Positions 8,601-18,200 of a stretch of 29,663 nt of DNA are shown here, piece by piece; the first letter of the stretch is position 1, and the number at the start of each line of letters is the position of its first letter. The DNA comes from Pseudomonadota bacterium (GTDB taxonomy: Bacteria; Bdellovibrionota_C; UBA2361; OMIW01), in assembly GCA_900299205.1 (NCBI GenBank), contig OMIW01000085.1, forward strand, positions 1 through 29,663. The letters are read 5' to 3'. Below the pieces are notes generated by a model. The model was not told where the DNA came from. It worked only from the letters and a program-made list of their open reading frames with translations, and ran no database searches. The position numbers and the translations under genes were made by a program.

Positions 8601-10046
8601 ATGACCGCCACCTCCAAACCCCTTCGCGACTTCCTCGAAATTCCCTACGACGAGCTCGAATCGAAAAATCTCGCCGCGAAAGAAAAGCAGAAGAATCGGG
8701 TATCCGATGCCGAGCTCGCAAAGTTCTACATCAGCGAACTCGAGAAGGAGCCTCGGATAAAGGCGGTCACGGTGTGCTTCTCAGACCTTGAGGGGCGCTT
8801 TCACATGCTCGATTATGACAAGAAGTTCCTCCTCAAATCCCACGACAACCTCACCTTCGATGGCTCTTCGATTCGTGGCTTTTCAGTAGTCAGCGAATCA
8901 GATCTTCGCCTCGGCATCGATTGGGGTTCATTTCGTTGGCTGCCCAGCGATGTTTTCGGTCCCGGAAAGGTAATCGTCTTCGGCCTCATTCTCGACAAAG
9001 AAGGCAAGCCGTACACCTCAGACATGAGGGGACAGCTCAAGGCCTATTCTGAGGAGCTGAGCAAGGAGGGGATGACCGTTAACGTCGCCGTCGAGGTTGA
9101 GGGCTTCCTCTTTCAAGGGCTGAACGCCGAGCAGGGTTACGTTTCCAAGGACGGTTTCACCATCGTTTCGAGTGGTGGCTACTACAATGCCCTCCCCAAC
9201 GACACCCTCAAGCTCTTCATCGACAGACTAGCCGAAGCACAACGGTCGCTCGGCTTTGAAAACGAGAAGGATCACCCCGAAGTTGCTCCTTCCCAGTTCG
9301 AGCTGAACTACTCGTACTGCGACGCCCTTCTTGCAGCCGACCAAGTGCAGCTTTACAAACTTGTTGCCCGTCAGGTCGCCGCAAATATGGGGTGCACAGC
9401 GAGCTTTCTACCGAAGCCGATTGCAGGCATAAACGGGAGCGGTATGCACACCAACATGTCGATCAGCAAGAACGGAAAGAATATCTTCTACGACGCCACC
9501 GGCGAGGAGAATCTCTCGAAGTTCGCGTGGGATTTTGTCGACAGAATCCTCAACAGCGCCAACGACCTCTGCCTCCTTCTCAACCCGAGCGTCAACAGCT
9601 ACCGACGGCTTGACCCTCACTTCGAAGCGCCAAACCAGATTAAATCATCACCGGTCGATCGCACCTCAATGGTCCGCATTCCCCTCGGTAATGATAAATC
9701 CGCACGAATCGAAGTACGAACAGTCGCACCCGATGCAAATCCGTACCTCGCATTTTACGCGCTGATAAAGACCGGGCTCAACGGGCCGATGACTGAGGCG
9801 ATCACATCGGAATCCCGCCGAACAAGGACCCGTTTCCTCCCCGGCAATATCTTCGACGCGATCAGGCTCTTCAAGCAGAGCGAGTTCATCGGCGAAGTGC
9901 TCGGCCAAGAGAACAAAGAGAAGTACCTCGATCGCAAGCTCGCCGTAGCTGAGCGCTCACCAAAGGAGCTCGGAACGCTGGTCAAAACGAGTGAGATACT
10001 GTTCCACCATGAGGTGACAAATCAGTACCTGTGGTCTCGGTTCTAA
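8601..10046 (+). CDS. glnA: Glutamine synthetase, type I
   Basis: Makes glutamine from glutamate, ammonia and ATP in the cytoplasm. The protein is 481 residues from the ATG chosen by its ribosome site. Family landmarks appear in order: NLTFDGSSIRGF, EVEGFLF, NEKDHPEVAPSQFELNY, NGSGMHTNMS, the NPSVNSYRRL stretch and RIEVRTVAPDANPYLAF. The region that in E. coli-type enzymes carries the adenylylated tyrosine (NLYDLPPEE) is replaced by a shorter RFLPGNIFDAIRLF, so control by GlnE-type adenylylation is unlikely. This puts it in a non-adenylylated type I branch. The gene stands alone between a probable upstream terminator and a clear downstream one, with two dyads before it. No glnB, ntrB or ntrC gene is visible. 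Confidence 0.96.
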   Translation: MTATSKPLRDFLEIPYDELESKNLAAKEKQKNRVSDAELAKFYISELEKEPRIKAVTVCFSDLEGRFHMLDYDKKFLLKSHDNLTFDGSSIRGFSVVSESDLRLGIDWGSFRWLPSDVFGPGKVIVFGLILDKEGKPYTSDMRGQLKAYSEELSKEGMTVNVAVEVEGFLFQGLNAEQGYVSKDGFTIVSSGGYYNALPNDTLKLFIDRLAEAQRSLGFENEKDHPEVAPSQFELNYSYCDALLAADQVQLYKLVARQVAANMGCTASFLPKPIAGINGSGMHTNMSISKNGKNIFYDATGEENLSKFAWDFVDRILNSANDLCLLLNPSVNSYRRLDPHFEAPNQIKSSPVDRTSMVRIPLGNDKSARIEVRTVAPDANPYLAFYALIKTGLNGPMTEAITSESRRTRTRFLPGNIFDAIRLFKQSEFIGEVLGQENKEKYLDRKLAVAERSPKELGTLVKTSEILFHHEVTNQYLWSRF

Positions 10047-10112
10047 AAAGCCGGAGAATGGGCTCGAGGAGTCCCCTGAGCCCATTCTCGACACAGTCCG
10101 GGGGCGCTTTTT
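10045..10112 (+). terminator. Terminator after glnA
   Basis: A perfect 12-bp inverted repeat GAGAATGGGCTC (10054-10065) / GAGCCCATTCTC (10078-10089) is nested in an outer pairing AAAAAGC (10045-10051) / GCTTTTT (10106-10112). The stem ends in a T run. It begins at the glnA stop codon. Confidence 0.75.
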
Positions 10113-10130
10113 ACGCGCTCTATCCGTTAG

Positions 10131-10203
10131 TACTCAATCTTATTATGGGTTTACCCGGAGGGAATTGGGGGATACGGGTTTAAATAATCAATAAGGTTGA
10201 GTA
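10131..10203. repeat. 14-base inverted repeat flanking a promoter region
   Basis: Arm one, 10131-10144, reads TACTCAATCTTATT. Arm two, 10190-10203, reads AATAAGGTTGAGTA. They are complementary over 14 bases with one G-T mismatch and are 45 bases apart. Arm two covers the -35 hexamer of the promoter before the 558-residue gene, which suggests an operator pair or a leader structure. Confidence 0.6.
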
Positions 10204-10224
10204 GAACCGGTCATCTGGTACAAT
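10197..10224 (+). promoter_or_regulatory. Putative sigma-70 promoter of the 558-residue gene
   Basis: TTGAGT (10197-10202) and TACAAT (10219-10224) are 16 bases apart. The predicted start of transcription is near 10231, about 30 bases before the GTG start. The -35 element lies inside one arm of the 14-base inverted repeat. Confidence 0.5.
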
Positions 10225-10262
10225 AAGGGGATTAATTACTGGCTTATTCGAAAGGAGTTCGC

Positions 10263-11939
10263 GTGGGTCTTAGCCCTGGACCGATAAGACAACCGCTCCC
10301 AAGTCCCACTCAAAATCATCCTCAACCCATTAAAGAGGATTTTTCATCACTCAGACGACCGTCAGGGAGTCCCCATCAAGAGATAGAGCTCTCGACGAAG
10401 GATGCTCGAGAAATCCTCACCGCCCTTGGTTTAGATTCGCCACTGCCAGAAGGTCTCGAACTCGTCGCGTCGATAAAGATCGCCGATAATCAGGAGAATG
10501 CCACTAACCAGCCTGTTGAGGCAGAAACCTCCCTTCGAGAAATCCTTAAATCACCCTCCCAACTCTCAGCCTTGAATCCGGGGAGCGAGGTCAAACTTAC
10601 ATTCAAAGCTGATGTCAAAGGAGACTCTGAGGGTGAATTGCCTTCCTCTCTTCTCGGCGTACCGGTAACTCCATTTGCGAGGATTGAAGGGGGGGCGAAA
10701 GGGAAAATTGAGCTGGCGATCCTGGTCGAAAGCAATACCGATCTTCGGGTTACCGCGACCATCGGAGGAGGTATCGAGGGATCGGTCCGAGCTGGCGTAC
10801 GGACTCCTTGGATAAATATCCCTGAGCCCCTCAAAAAGGTGGGGTCAGGGGTGTCTCGGCTCTTCGACCTGAAATCTATTAAATCTCCGAAACCGTTGAG
10901 GCGGATCCTCGAGGTCTTGATGGATGATGCCCCTGACGCATCCGCTGGTTTACAAGCTGAAGAGACAAAAGATCGCTCCGTCGTATTACACATTCCGAAA
11001 TCGGAGACTGCCTTTTCAGAACTGCTTTCGTCGATTTTTTCCGGAAAGATATTTTCAACGAAATGCATGAACTCGCTTCAGCCCACGAGAGTCGAAAGTG
11101 GGAGTTTCTCGACAAGTGGAGAAATCTCGATCAGATTGCCGGGCGATGCGACTGTCCAAATCGCCGAGAATAGGGAATTGCGCACATCGACGACGACAAC
11201 AACCCCGACAGAAAAACGTCGAGACAGATTGTGGGACCGTGTCTCGGGAATTCTCGGTGGAAAGAGGGAAGTGAGAGTTAAAACAGGAACGGTGACTCCC
11301 CTCGAGTCACGGAGGGGAAATGGCTCCGATATCGCCCCGAAAACCTGCGCTTGTGTCGAAATTTCTCTCAGCCAACACTGGCGCAGAGAATGGCATACCC
11401 TAAAAGCGATTCGATTCCTCCGTGCCCTGAGACCAGACTGTGATCTTCTGAAAAAATCTGAAAAATTTTCCCTGCAACCGTCCAGCCTGCTTGAGAGAAT
11501 TTCGGGAAGGGATCGAGCTCATCAAAAAATTAATATTATCCTAGCCCCCGAAGAAGTAACAACAATCTTGAGAAAAGCTCGGTCGAATGATGGTTTTGAA
11601 ATGATGAAGGAGAGCTACATAACAGCCGCCAAAACGATCAGAGCTGAAGATATTCTCCCGCCTCGAATTGAAAAGACCGCTGAATCTTTCGCCGAGAATT
11701 TATCGCGAATTGCTTACAGAACAGATGCCGGCACGCCCTGCAGAAAACCACTTGAGGAGCTTTTCCTCAATCTTAGCAAAGACGCTTGTCCATTGAGCGC
11801 GATCCTTGCTTTAAAAAAATTGGCTACGGAATCAAATCAACAAACTGCGAATCGGAGCATAGTATCGGGTGAGATAGCCGTACCCGGTCTCACAATTACG
11901 ATCGGAGGGCAAACCACCCCCAAAGGATCTCAGCCCTGA
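10263..11939 (+). CDS. Uncharacterised 558-residue protein
   Basis: I do not recognise this protein. GTG at 10263 is preceded by AAAGGAG at 10251-10257, a good ribosome site. There is no signal peptide or membrane segment, so it is probably cytoplasmic. The first 40 residues are Pro/Ser-rich and likely disordered. Residues about 105-180 are beta-rich with a glycine-rich patch (ATIGGGIEGSVRAG), followed by a short amphipathic stretch GSGVSRLFDLK. A second beta-rich part (278-300) is followed by a Thr run (T308 and T310-T314) and a similar stretch DRVSGILGGKR near 325, which may be a degenerate repeat. Residues 360-558 are mostly helical with scattered cysteines (C362, C364, C393, C493, C509). 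The 3' half looks more AT-rich than the neighbouring genes. It ends 74 bp from topA, tail to tail. Function unknown. Confidence 0.7.
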   Translation: MGLSPGPIRQPLPSPTQNHPQPIKEDFSSLRRPSGSPHQEIELSTKDAREILTALGLDSPLPEGLELVASIKIADNQENATNQPVEAETSLREILKSPSQLSALNPGSEVKLTFKADVKGDSEGELPSSLLGVPVTPFARIEGGAKGKIELAILVESNTDLRVTATIGGGIEGSVRAGVRTPWINIPEPLKKVGSGVSRLFDLKSIKSPKPLRRILEVLMDDAPDASAGLQAEETKDRSVVLHIPKSETAFSELLSSIFSGKIFSTKCMNSLQPTRVESGSFSTSGEISIRLPGDATVQIAENRELRTSTTTTTPTEKRRDRLWDRVSGILGGKREVRVKTGTVTPLESRRGNGSDIAPKTCACVEISLSQHWRREWHTLKAIRFLRALRPDCDLLKKSEKFSLQPSSLLERISGRDRAHQKINIILAPEEVTTILRKARSNDGFEMMKESYITAAKTIRAEDILPPRIEKTAESFAENLSRIAYRTDAGTPCRKPLEELFLNLSKDACPLSAILALKKLATESNQQTANRSIVSGEIAVPGLTITIGGQTTPKGSQP

Positions 11940-12013
11940 GCCCGATTGAAACAGTATCAAGGTACGATGGAAGAGACCACGGTCAGGTTTTTTCCCGACT
12001 CCTGGAGCACCTC

Positions 12014-14818
12014 TCATTTCGCGCCACTCTTTACCTTCTTGCTGACCGCCGAGCTACCAGCTCCTGCGACGTCCCTCTTCTTTGCCGTTGAACTACTCGC
12101 AGCTGCGCGGGTGGGTTTGGAGGCTTTGGTCGCTTTCTTCTCTACCTTCCCCTTCCCTGTTCCTTTATCCACCCCCTGATCAGCAACTTTGGTGGCCGGC
12201 TTTTTCTTTGGCGCTCCTGAGGCACTGGCGCTCCTTTTCGCAGGAGCTTTTCGCTTGACGCCGCCGTCCTGCTCGATCTTCGCCGCCCGCTCAGCGAGCA
12301 GGGTCACCGCCTCTTCAACCGAAAATGCGGCAGGATCTGCTCCTCGGGGGAGCGATGCGTTGAGATCGCCATCGGTCACATACGGCCCGTAACGACCACT
12401 CTTGATGACGAGCGGTTTCTTCGTTTCTGGGTGAACACCGAGCTCTCTTAACGGTGCTGCTGGAGCTGCGCGCTGCCTTCCCCCTGTCTTGGGCTGGGCG
12501 AGTATCTCGAGCGCTTCGGGAAGAGAGAGATCAAGAAGGGAATAGCCGGAAGGAATCGAGCGGGACTCTGAGCCACACTTGATATATGGACCAAAACGCC
12601 CATTCATCGCCTGAATCTCGCCTCCTGAGGCGGGATCAATACCAACAGTGCGAGGCAATGAGAGAAGCTTGATCGCGATATCGAGGGTCACATCAGCAGG
12701 GACCATTCCCGGCAGGAGCGATGCCATCTTTGGCTTTTCCTCACCCTCTGCAACTCCCTCCTGAACGTAGGGACCAAACCGGCCCGCTTTGAGATAAATA
12801 GGCTTATGAGACGTAGGGTGATCGCCCAGACTCTCAGGACCGTGAGCAGCGGCAGAAAGCAATTCAGCAGCCTTCTCCTTCGATAGCTCGTCAGGAGCCA
12901 ATCCCTCAGGAAGAGCGCATCGATGAGTGCCGTCGGTCAGAAATGGTCCGTACCGTCCGATCCGAACCTCGATGGCACCACCATCTTCACCTTTGCCGAT
13001 ATCGATCCCGCACACATCGCGAGGATCGATAACCTCCTCACCATGCCTCACCAGGGAATCCAGCCCCGGTTTATCACCCGCATAGAAATCTTTTAAATAG
13101 GAGATATTGTCTGCCTCTCCGCGCGATATAGCATCAAGATCCTCCTCGAGCCCCGCAGTGTAGGTGTAATCGACAACCCCCTCAAAAAAACGCTCCATCA
13201 AGCGGGTCACCGCCATCGCCAGGAAGGTTGGAATAAGCTGCTGGCCGCGTTTGAATGCGTAATCGCGCGAGAGAACGACGTCAACTATCGTCGCCCACGT
13301 GCTCGGGCGACCGATCCCCAACCGCTCGAGCTCTTTGATCAGACTTCCCTCAGTAAAGCGGGGGGGAGCTTTCGTTTCGTGTCTTGTCGCATCGAGCTTA
13401 TCTGTTGAAAGGACATCCCCTTCCGCAAGAGGTGGAAGCATTCGCTCCTTGTCGGCGAGATCTGCCTCTGGATCGTCACTTCCCTCGACGTATGCCCGCA
13501 AGAATCCGGGGAAGGAGATAGTCTTACCCGAGGACCGAAAAAGACCTCGACCGAGAACTACCTGAACCGACACATGGGTTCCCTCGGCATCTTTCATCTG
13601 ACAGGCGACCATCCGCTTCCAGATGAGTTCATACAATTTTGCAGGCTCGGCACCCATTTTCGCGCGGACCGAGTCGATCGACTCAAAACGGGACCCCGCT
13701 GGCCGAATTGCCTCGTGTGCCTCCTGTGCATTCTTCACCTTGGTCTTGTAGTGCCGGGGTGAGTCGGGCAAAAACTGCTTGCCATAGTCAGAAAGAATGA
13801 ACGAGCGCGCCGCCGATATCGCCTCCTCGGAGAGGTTCGTCGAATCGGTTCTCATGTAGGTAATAAATCCATTCTCGTATAACGTCTGAGCAACTTGCAT
13901 CGTCCGACGGACCGAGAATCCGAGCTTACGACTCGCCTCCTGCTGCAGAGTACTTGTCGTAAATGGAGGATAGGGTCGCGAGGTAAAAGGCTTTTGCTCA
14001 ACCTTACGCACAACCGCTCTTTCCCGCTGAAGCTCAGCCTTGAGTCGTGCAGCCCCCTCTTCATCGAGATAAACCACCGCATTCGGATCGGAGAGCTTTC
14101 CCGTTTTCGGATCAAAATCTCTCCCCTCCGCCACCCTCTTGCCATCAACGTGCGAGAGGTCGGCCTCGAATTTTCCCGCCTTTGCGCCAAAAAGCCCCGA
14201 AATTCCCCAATACGCCGCCGACCGAAACTGCATCCGCTCCCGCTCCCGCTCGACAAGGAGTCTCAGGGCGACGCTTTGAACCCGCCCTGCACTCAATCGG
14301 GGTTTCATCTTCTTCCACAAGATGGGACTGACGAGATAGCCAAAAAGCCTGTCAATCACCCGACGGGTTTCTTGCGCCTTCACGAGATTTTCATCTATCG
14401 CTCGGGGGGATCGGAGAGCCTCGCCAATCGCTGATTCCGTGATCTCATGAAATACAAGCCGCTTCACCGGCACCTTCGGCTTCAATACGTCGAGTAGATG
14501 CCAGCTTATCGACTCTCCCTCACGGTCTTCGTCGGTCGCCAGATATACTTCGTTAGCCTCATCGAGGGCTTTTTGAAGCTCGCTGACATGCTTCTTTTTG
14601 TCCGCAGGAACTATATAGAGGGGCTTAAAATCCTCATCGACGTTGATACCGAGCTTAGCCCACGGCTCTTTCTTTATCCGCGCTGGAATCTCTGAGGCGC
14701 TATTCGGAAGGTCCCGAACATGACCAAACGACGCTTTGACAACAAAGCCTTTACCCAAAAACTTTCCTATCGTCTTTGCCTTTGTCGGCGACTCGACGAT
14801 AATTAATGATTTTGACAT
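12014..14818 (-). CDS. topA: DNA topoisomerase I (type IA)
   Basis: Relaxes negative supercoils by a transient 5'-phosphotyrosine break. The Toprim domain opens the protein (LIIVESPTKAKTIGKFLG at 5-22) with the acidic triad in ATDEDREGES (94-103). The active-site tyrosine is Y321 in GFITYMRTDST (E. coli Y319). From about residue 590 there are four copies of a GRYGPF/GRFGPY-type module, the C-terminal Toprim repeats found in actinobacterial and cyanobacterial enzymes, in place of four-cysteine zinc ribbons. The last 70 or so residues are Lys/Ala/Ser-rich and basic, suited to non-specific DNA binding. GGGAGA seven bases before the ATG supports the start. The gene diverges from ileS and converges on the 558-residue gene. 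Confidence 0.97.
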   Translation of the reverse strand: MSKSLIIVESPTKAKTIGKFLGKGFVVKASFGHVRDLPNSASEIPARIKKEPWAKLGINVDEDFKPLYIVPADKKKHVSELQKALDEANEVYLATDEDREGESISWHLLDVLKPKVPVKRLVFHEITESAIGEALRSPRAIDENLVKAQETRRVIDRLFGYLVSPILWKKMKPRLSAGRVQSVALRLLVERERERMQFRSAAYWGISGLFGAKAGKFEADLSHVDGKRVAEGRDFDPKTGKLSDPNAVVYLDEEGAARLKAELQRERAVVRKVEQKPFTSRPYPPFTTSTLQQEASRKLGFSVRRTMQVAQTLYENGFITYMRTDSTNLSEEAISAARSFILSDYGKQFLPDSPRHYKTKVKNAQEAHEAIRPAGSRFESIDSVRAKMGAEPAKLYELIWKRMVACQMKDAEGTHVSVQVVLGRGLFRSSGKTISFPGFLRAYVEGSDDPEADLADKERMLPPLAEGDVLSTDKLDATRHETKAPPRFTEGSLIKELERLGIGRPSTWATIVDVVLSRDYAFKRGQQLIPTFLAMAVTRLMERFFEGVVDYTYTAGLEEDLDAISRGEADNISYLKDFYAGDKPGLDSLVRHGEEVIDPRDVCGIDIGKGEDGGAIEVRIGRYGPFLTDGTHRCALPEGLAPDELSKEKAAELLSAAAHGPESLGDHPTSHKPIYLKAGRFGPYVQEGVAEGEEKPKMASLLPGMVPADVTLDIAIKLLSLPRTVGIDPASGGEIQAMNGRFGPYIKCGSESRSIPSGYSLLDLSLPEALEILAQPKTGGRQRAAPAAPLRELGVHPETKKPLVIKSGRYGPYVTDGDLNASLPRGADPAAFSVEEAVTLLAERAAKIEQDGGVKRKAPAKRSASASGAPKKKPATKVADQGVDKGTGKGKVEKKATKASKPTRAAASSSTAKKRDVAGAGSSAVSKKVKSGAK

Positions 14819-15219
14819 CAGATACTCTCCCAGGCCACGGCCGTGTAATCCGCGTCCATTCTGCGCTAAAGCGCGCTATCTCAGGCGCTGCTGAGCCCAC
14901 AAGTACGAGGCTCCAAGAGGCCCCACTCGGCAACCACTGACGCGATACTACCTTCATTCATCCCCTACAGGGGGACAGTAACCTATTTGTTTCTGTCAAT
15001 AAATACAACTTTTGAGGTGCCAGCCCGGGGGGGGCTTGAGGATCACGCTCGGAGCACCCGAAAGCACCCCCTCATCCTTCCACCGTAACTATTCACCCCG
15101 ATAATTTTCAACACCCCCCCGGTTTGCTCGCCCCCCCTCCATTTGGCATCATATCCTCTCACGATTACCGAAACACTTTGCCGACCGAACTCCCTCCCCA
15201 GCAACACTGCAGGACCCCG
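14819..15219. promoter_or_regulatory. 401-bp divergent topA/ileS spacer with complementary G and C tracts
   Basis: No gene is visible here. CCGGGGGGG at 15025-15033 is perfectly complementary to CCCCCCCGG at 15114-15122, giving a possible 9-bp all-GC stem in an ileS leader transcript. A further C7 tract lies at 15131-15137. Smaller elements are CCCCT/AGGGG with a two-base loop near 14964, and GACAG/CTGTC arms just after it. No tRNA-like T-box motif was recognised. Promoters for both genes must lie here, but I cannot pick convincing hexamers. Confidence 0.4.
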
Positions 15220-18200
15220 ATGACAGGCCATCCCTTCCCCGCCAGCAAACCCCTCCGTAAAGTTGAAACTCGCCCGAACCTCCCCGAATTGGAAAACGGT
15301 ATCGTCAATCGTTGGGAGCAAGAGGGGACATTTCAACGGTCGATGTCCCAGCGGGCCGGATCTCCTGAATATGTGTTCTATGATGGTCCCCCTTTTCCGA
15401 CTGGCAGCCCCCATCATGGAACTATCTTCGTTTCCATACTCAAAGATGTCGTCGGTCGTTTCTGGACGATGCGAGGATTTTCTGTTCCCCGAACCTGGGG
15501 ATGGGATTGTCATGGCCTCCCGATTGAAACCATCGCCGAGAAGAATCTTGGCCTCAAGGATAAGAGTGAGATAGAGCGCACGCTTGGAGTCGCTGCGTTT
15601 AATGCGGAGTGTCGTCGCATCGTGAGCGATTTCAACGAAGCGTGGAAGCGATATATCAATCGACTCGGTCGGTGGGTTGATATGGAGCACCCCTACCGCA
15701 CCCTTGATCGCTCATTTATGGAATCGGTGATCTGGGCTTTTGGAGAGGCACATCGAAAGGGGCTGATATACAAAGATTATCGAGTGTCACCCTATTGTTA
15801 TCGGTGTGAAACTCCTCTCTCGATCTCGGAGATTCGTGTCGATGACGCGACCCGACCCAAACAGGATCGCGCGATAACCGTCACTTTCCGGCTCAATACC
15901 CCCGCAGAGGGTTCCGCGCTTGAGGGAGTTTCCGCTCTCGCGTGGACGACGACCCCGTGGACACTACCCTCGAATCTTGCCCTCGCTGTTGGCCCAACGA
16001 TTGAGTACGTTATTGCTGAAACCTCTCTAGGTCGAATGCTCCTTGCGAAAAGTGCACTTGGTCGCTACGCGAAAGAGCTAGGGGAGAATCCCCCAATCGT
16101 AGCAACCTTCACCGGCGCAGAGCTGGCTGAAAAGGGGGTTTTCTACGAACCGCTCCTCCCGTATTTCGCCGGGACCAAAAACGCATTCCGGCTCATTCCA
16201 GCAGACTTCGTATCGACCGAGGACGGAACCGGCATTGTGCATATCGCACCCGCCTTTGGAGAGGACGACTATTGGGCCTCGCGCGCTGCCGAGATCGAGG
16301 TACAGAATCCGGTCGACTCGAATGGATGTTTTACTCCAGAGGTGACCGATTTTGTCAGCCTCAATGTGCACGATGCAAACCCGACGATCATCAAGTTTCT
16401 CAAAGAGAAGGGGAGGGTCATCCGCGATGAAACGATCGAACACAACTATCCTCACTGCTGGCGGTGCCGTACCCCGCTCATATATCGGGCACTCGATGCC
16501 TGGTACCTCAAGGTTGAGGAGATTCGGGATCGGCTCATTGAAACGAACGAGGAGATCACTTGGCACCCAGCGGGAGTCAAGCATGGCCGTTTCGGCAACT
16601 GGCTCAAAAATGCGCGAGATTGGAACCTCTCGCGAAACCGTTTCTGGGCGACCCCAATTCCGGTGTGGGAGTGTGGGGGCTGTGGCTCTCAACGGGTCTA
16701 CGGTTCGGTATCCGAGCTTGAGCGGGATGCCGGCGTCTCGCTCCCCGACCTGCACAAGGAGTTCCTCGACGAGGTAATCATCCCATGCTCTTGTGGCAAA
16801 ACCCTTAAGCGGGTTCCAGAGGTGCTCGACTGCTGGTTTGAATCAGGTTCGATGCCGTACGGTCAATTCCACTATCCCTTTGAGAACGAGGAGCACTTCC
16901 GATCCCACTTCCCCGCAGACTTTATCGTCGAGTACACGGGGCAGATCCGCACCTGGTTCTACTACCTTCATGTCCTATCGACAGCTATTTTTGACCGACC
17001 TGCTTTCAAGCACTGCATGGTTCACGGAACCCTGCTCGCTGCTGACGGAAAGAAGATGTCGAAGAGTTTAAAAAACTACACCGACCCTTACCAAATCATG
17101 GATCGGCACGGCGCAGATGCGCTTCGCGCCTACCTTCTCTCCTCTCCCGCTGTCGGCATCGAAGATCTTTCATTCCGCGACGATGGCGTTGAGGGGATGG
17201 TCAAACTGATCATGCTTCCACTTTGGAATGCGCTATCGTTCTTCACATCATACGCCGAAATCGATGCTGTTAAGCCAGAGGAGCTTGGGCTTTCCGGTAA
17301 AGAGCTCGCCGAGCTTGATCGATTTATCCTCTCAGAGGGAGAGATACTGAAGCGGGCCGTGACACTTCACCTCGAGCAGTACGAAATGAACGATGCGATG
17401 CGGCTTTTTGGACCATTCCTCGATACCCTCAATAACTGGTACATCCGAAGAAGTAGAGAGCGGGTTTGGTCAGAAGATCCCCGCTCACCGGAGAAAATGT
17501 CCTTCTACGCAACGGTGTACGACGTCCTCAGTACGGTCTCTCAGCTACTGGCCCCCCTCTGCCCATTTATCGCGGAGCTTGTCTGGGAGCGGCTCGGATT
17601 CAGCGAAAGTGTTCATCTGAGAAATTGGCCAGCTGTGAGGAACGAGCTCATCGATGACATTCTATCGAGAGAGGTCAACATCGTGAGAGCGATGGTATCC
17701 GCAGGGCTTTCGGTACGAGCGCGGGAAAAACTGAGGGTGCGACTTCCCCTCGCCGCCGCGAAGATCGCGGTTCGTGAAAAGATATCCTCTAACCTAGAGC
17801 GATACATTCCCGTCCTTTGTGGCGAACTCAATGTAAAATCGGTCGAATTCCTTGAGGACTCCTCCTCGATTGCGACGTTGACCGCAAAGGTCAATGCGCG
17901 AGTTGTTGGTCCCCGTCTCGGAGCTCGGGTGCAGGAGGTCATTCAAAAAGTGCGCATAGGCGACTTTACCGTTATCGGCGAAAACACGATTCAGGTTGGT
18001 GATGTCGAGCTTACACCCTGCGAGGTCGAGGTAGGATTCGCTGGAAAGCCAGGACTTGCCGTGCAAGCAGGGAGCGGTTTTGTTGTTGCACTCGATACCG
18101 CCCTGACCTCCGCGCTAACCCTTGAAGGACAGGCTCGCGATCTCGTTCGAGAGATTCAGGATCTCCGCAAGGAAGCAGACCTTCACATCGCCGATCGGAT

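Noticed and set aside
10490-11068. 192-residue minus-strand open frame inside the unassigned 558-residue gene
   Set aside because: The plus-strand frame is longer, with a good ribosome site and promoter; the minus frame has neither. Because the plus gene is unassigned, this rejection is less certain than the others.
15043-15690. 215-residue minus-strand open frame opposite the start of ileS
   Set aside because: It overlaps conserved ileS coding sequence and has no family features or ribosome site.
16078-16755. 225-residue minus-strand open frame inside ileS
   Set aside because: It is antisense to the synthetase editing domain; a shadow frame.
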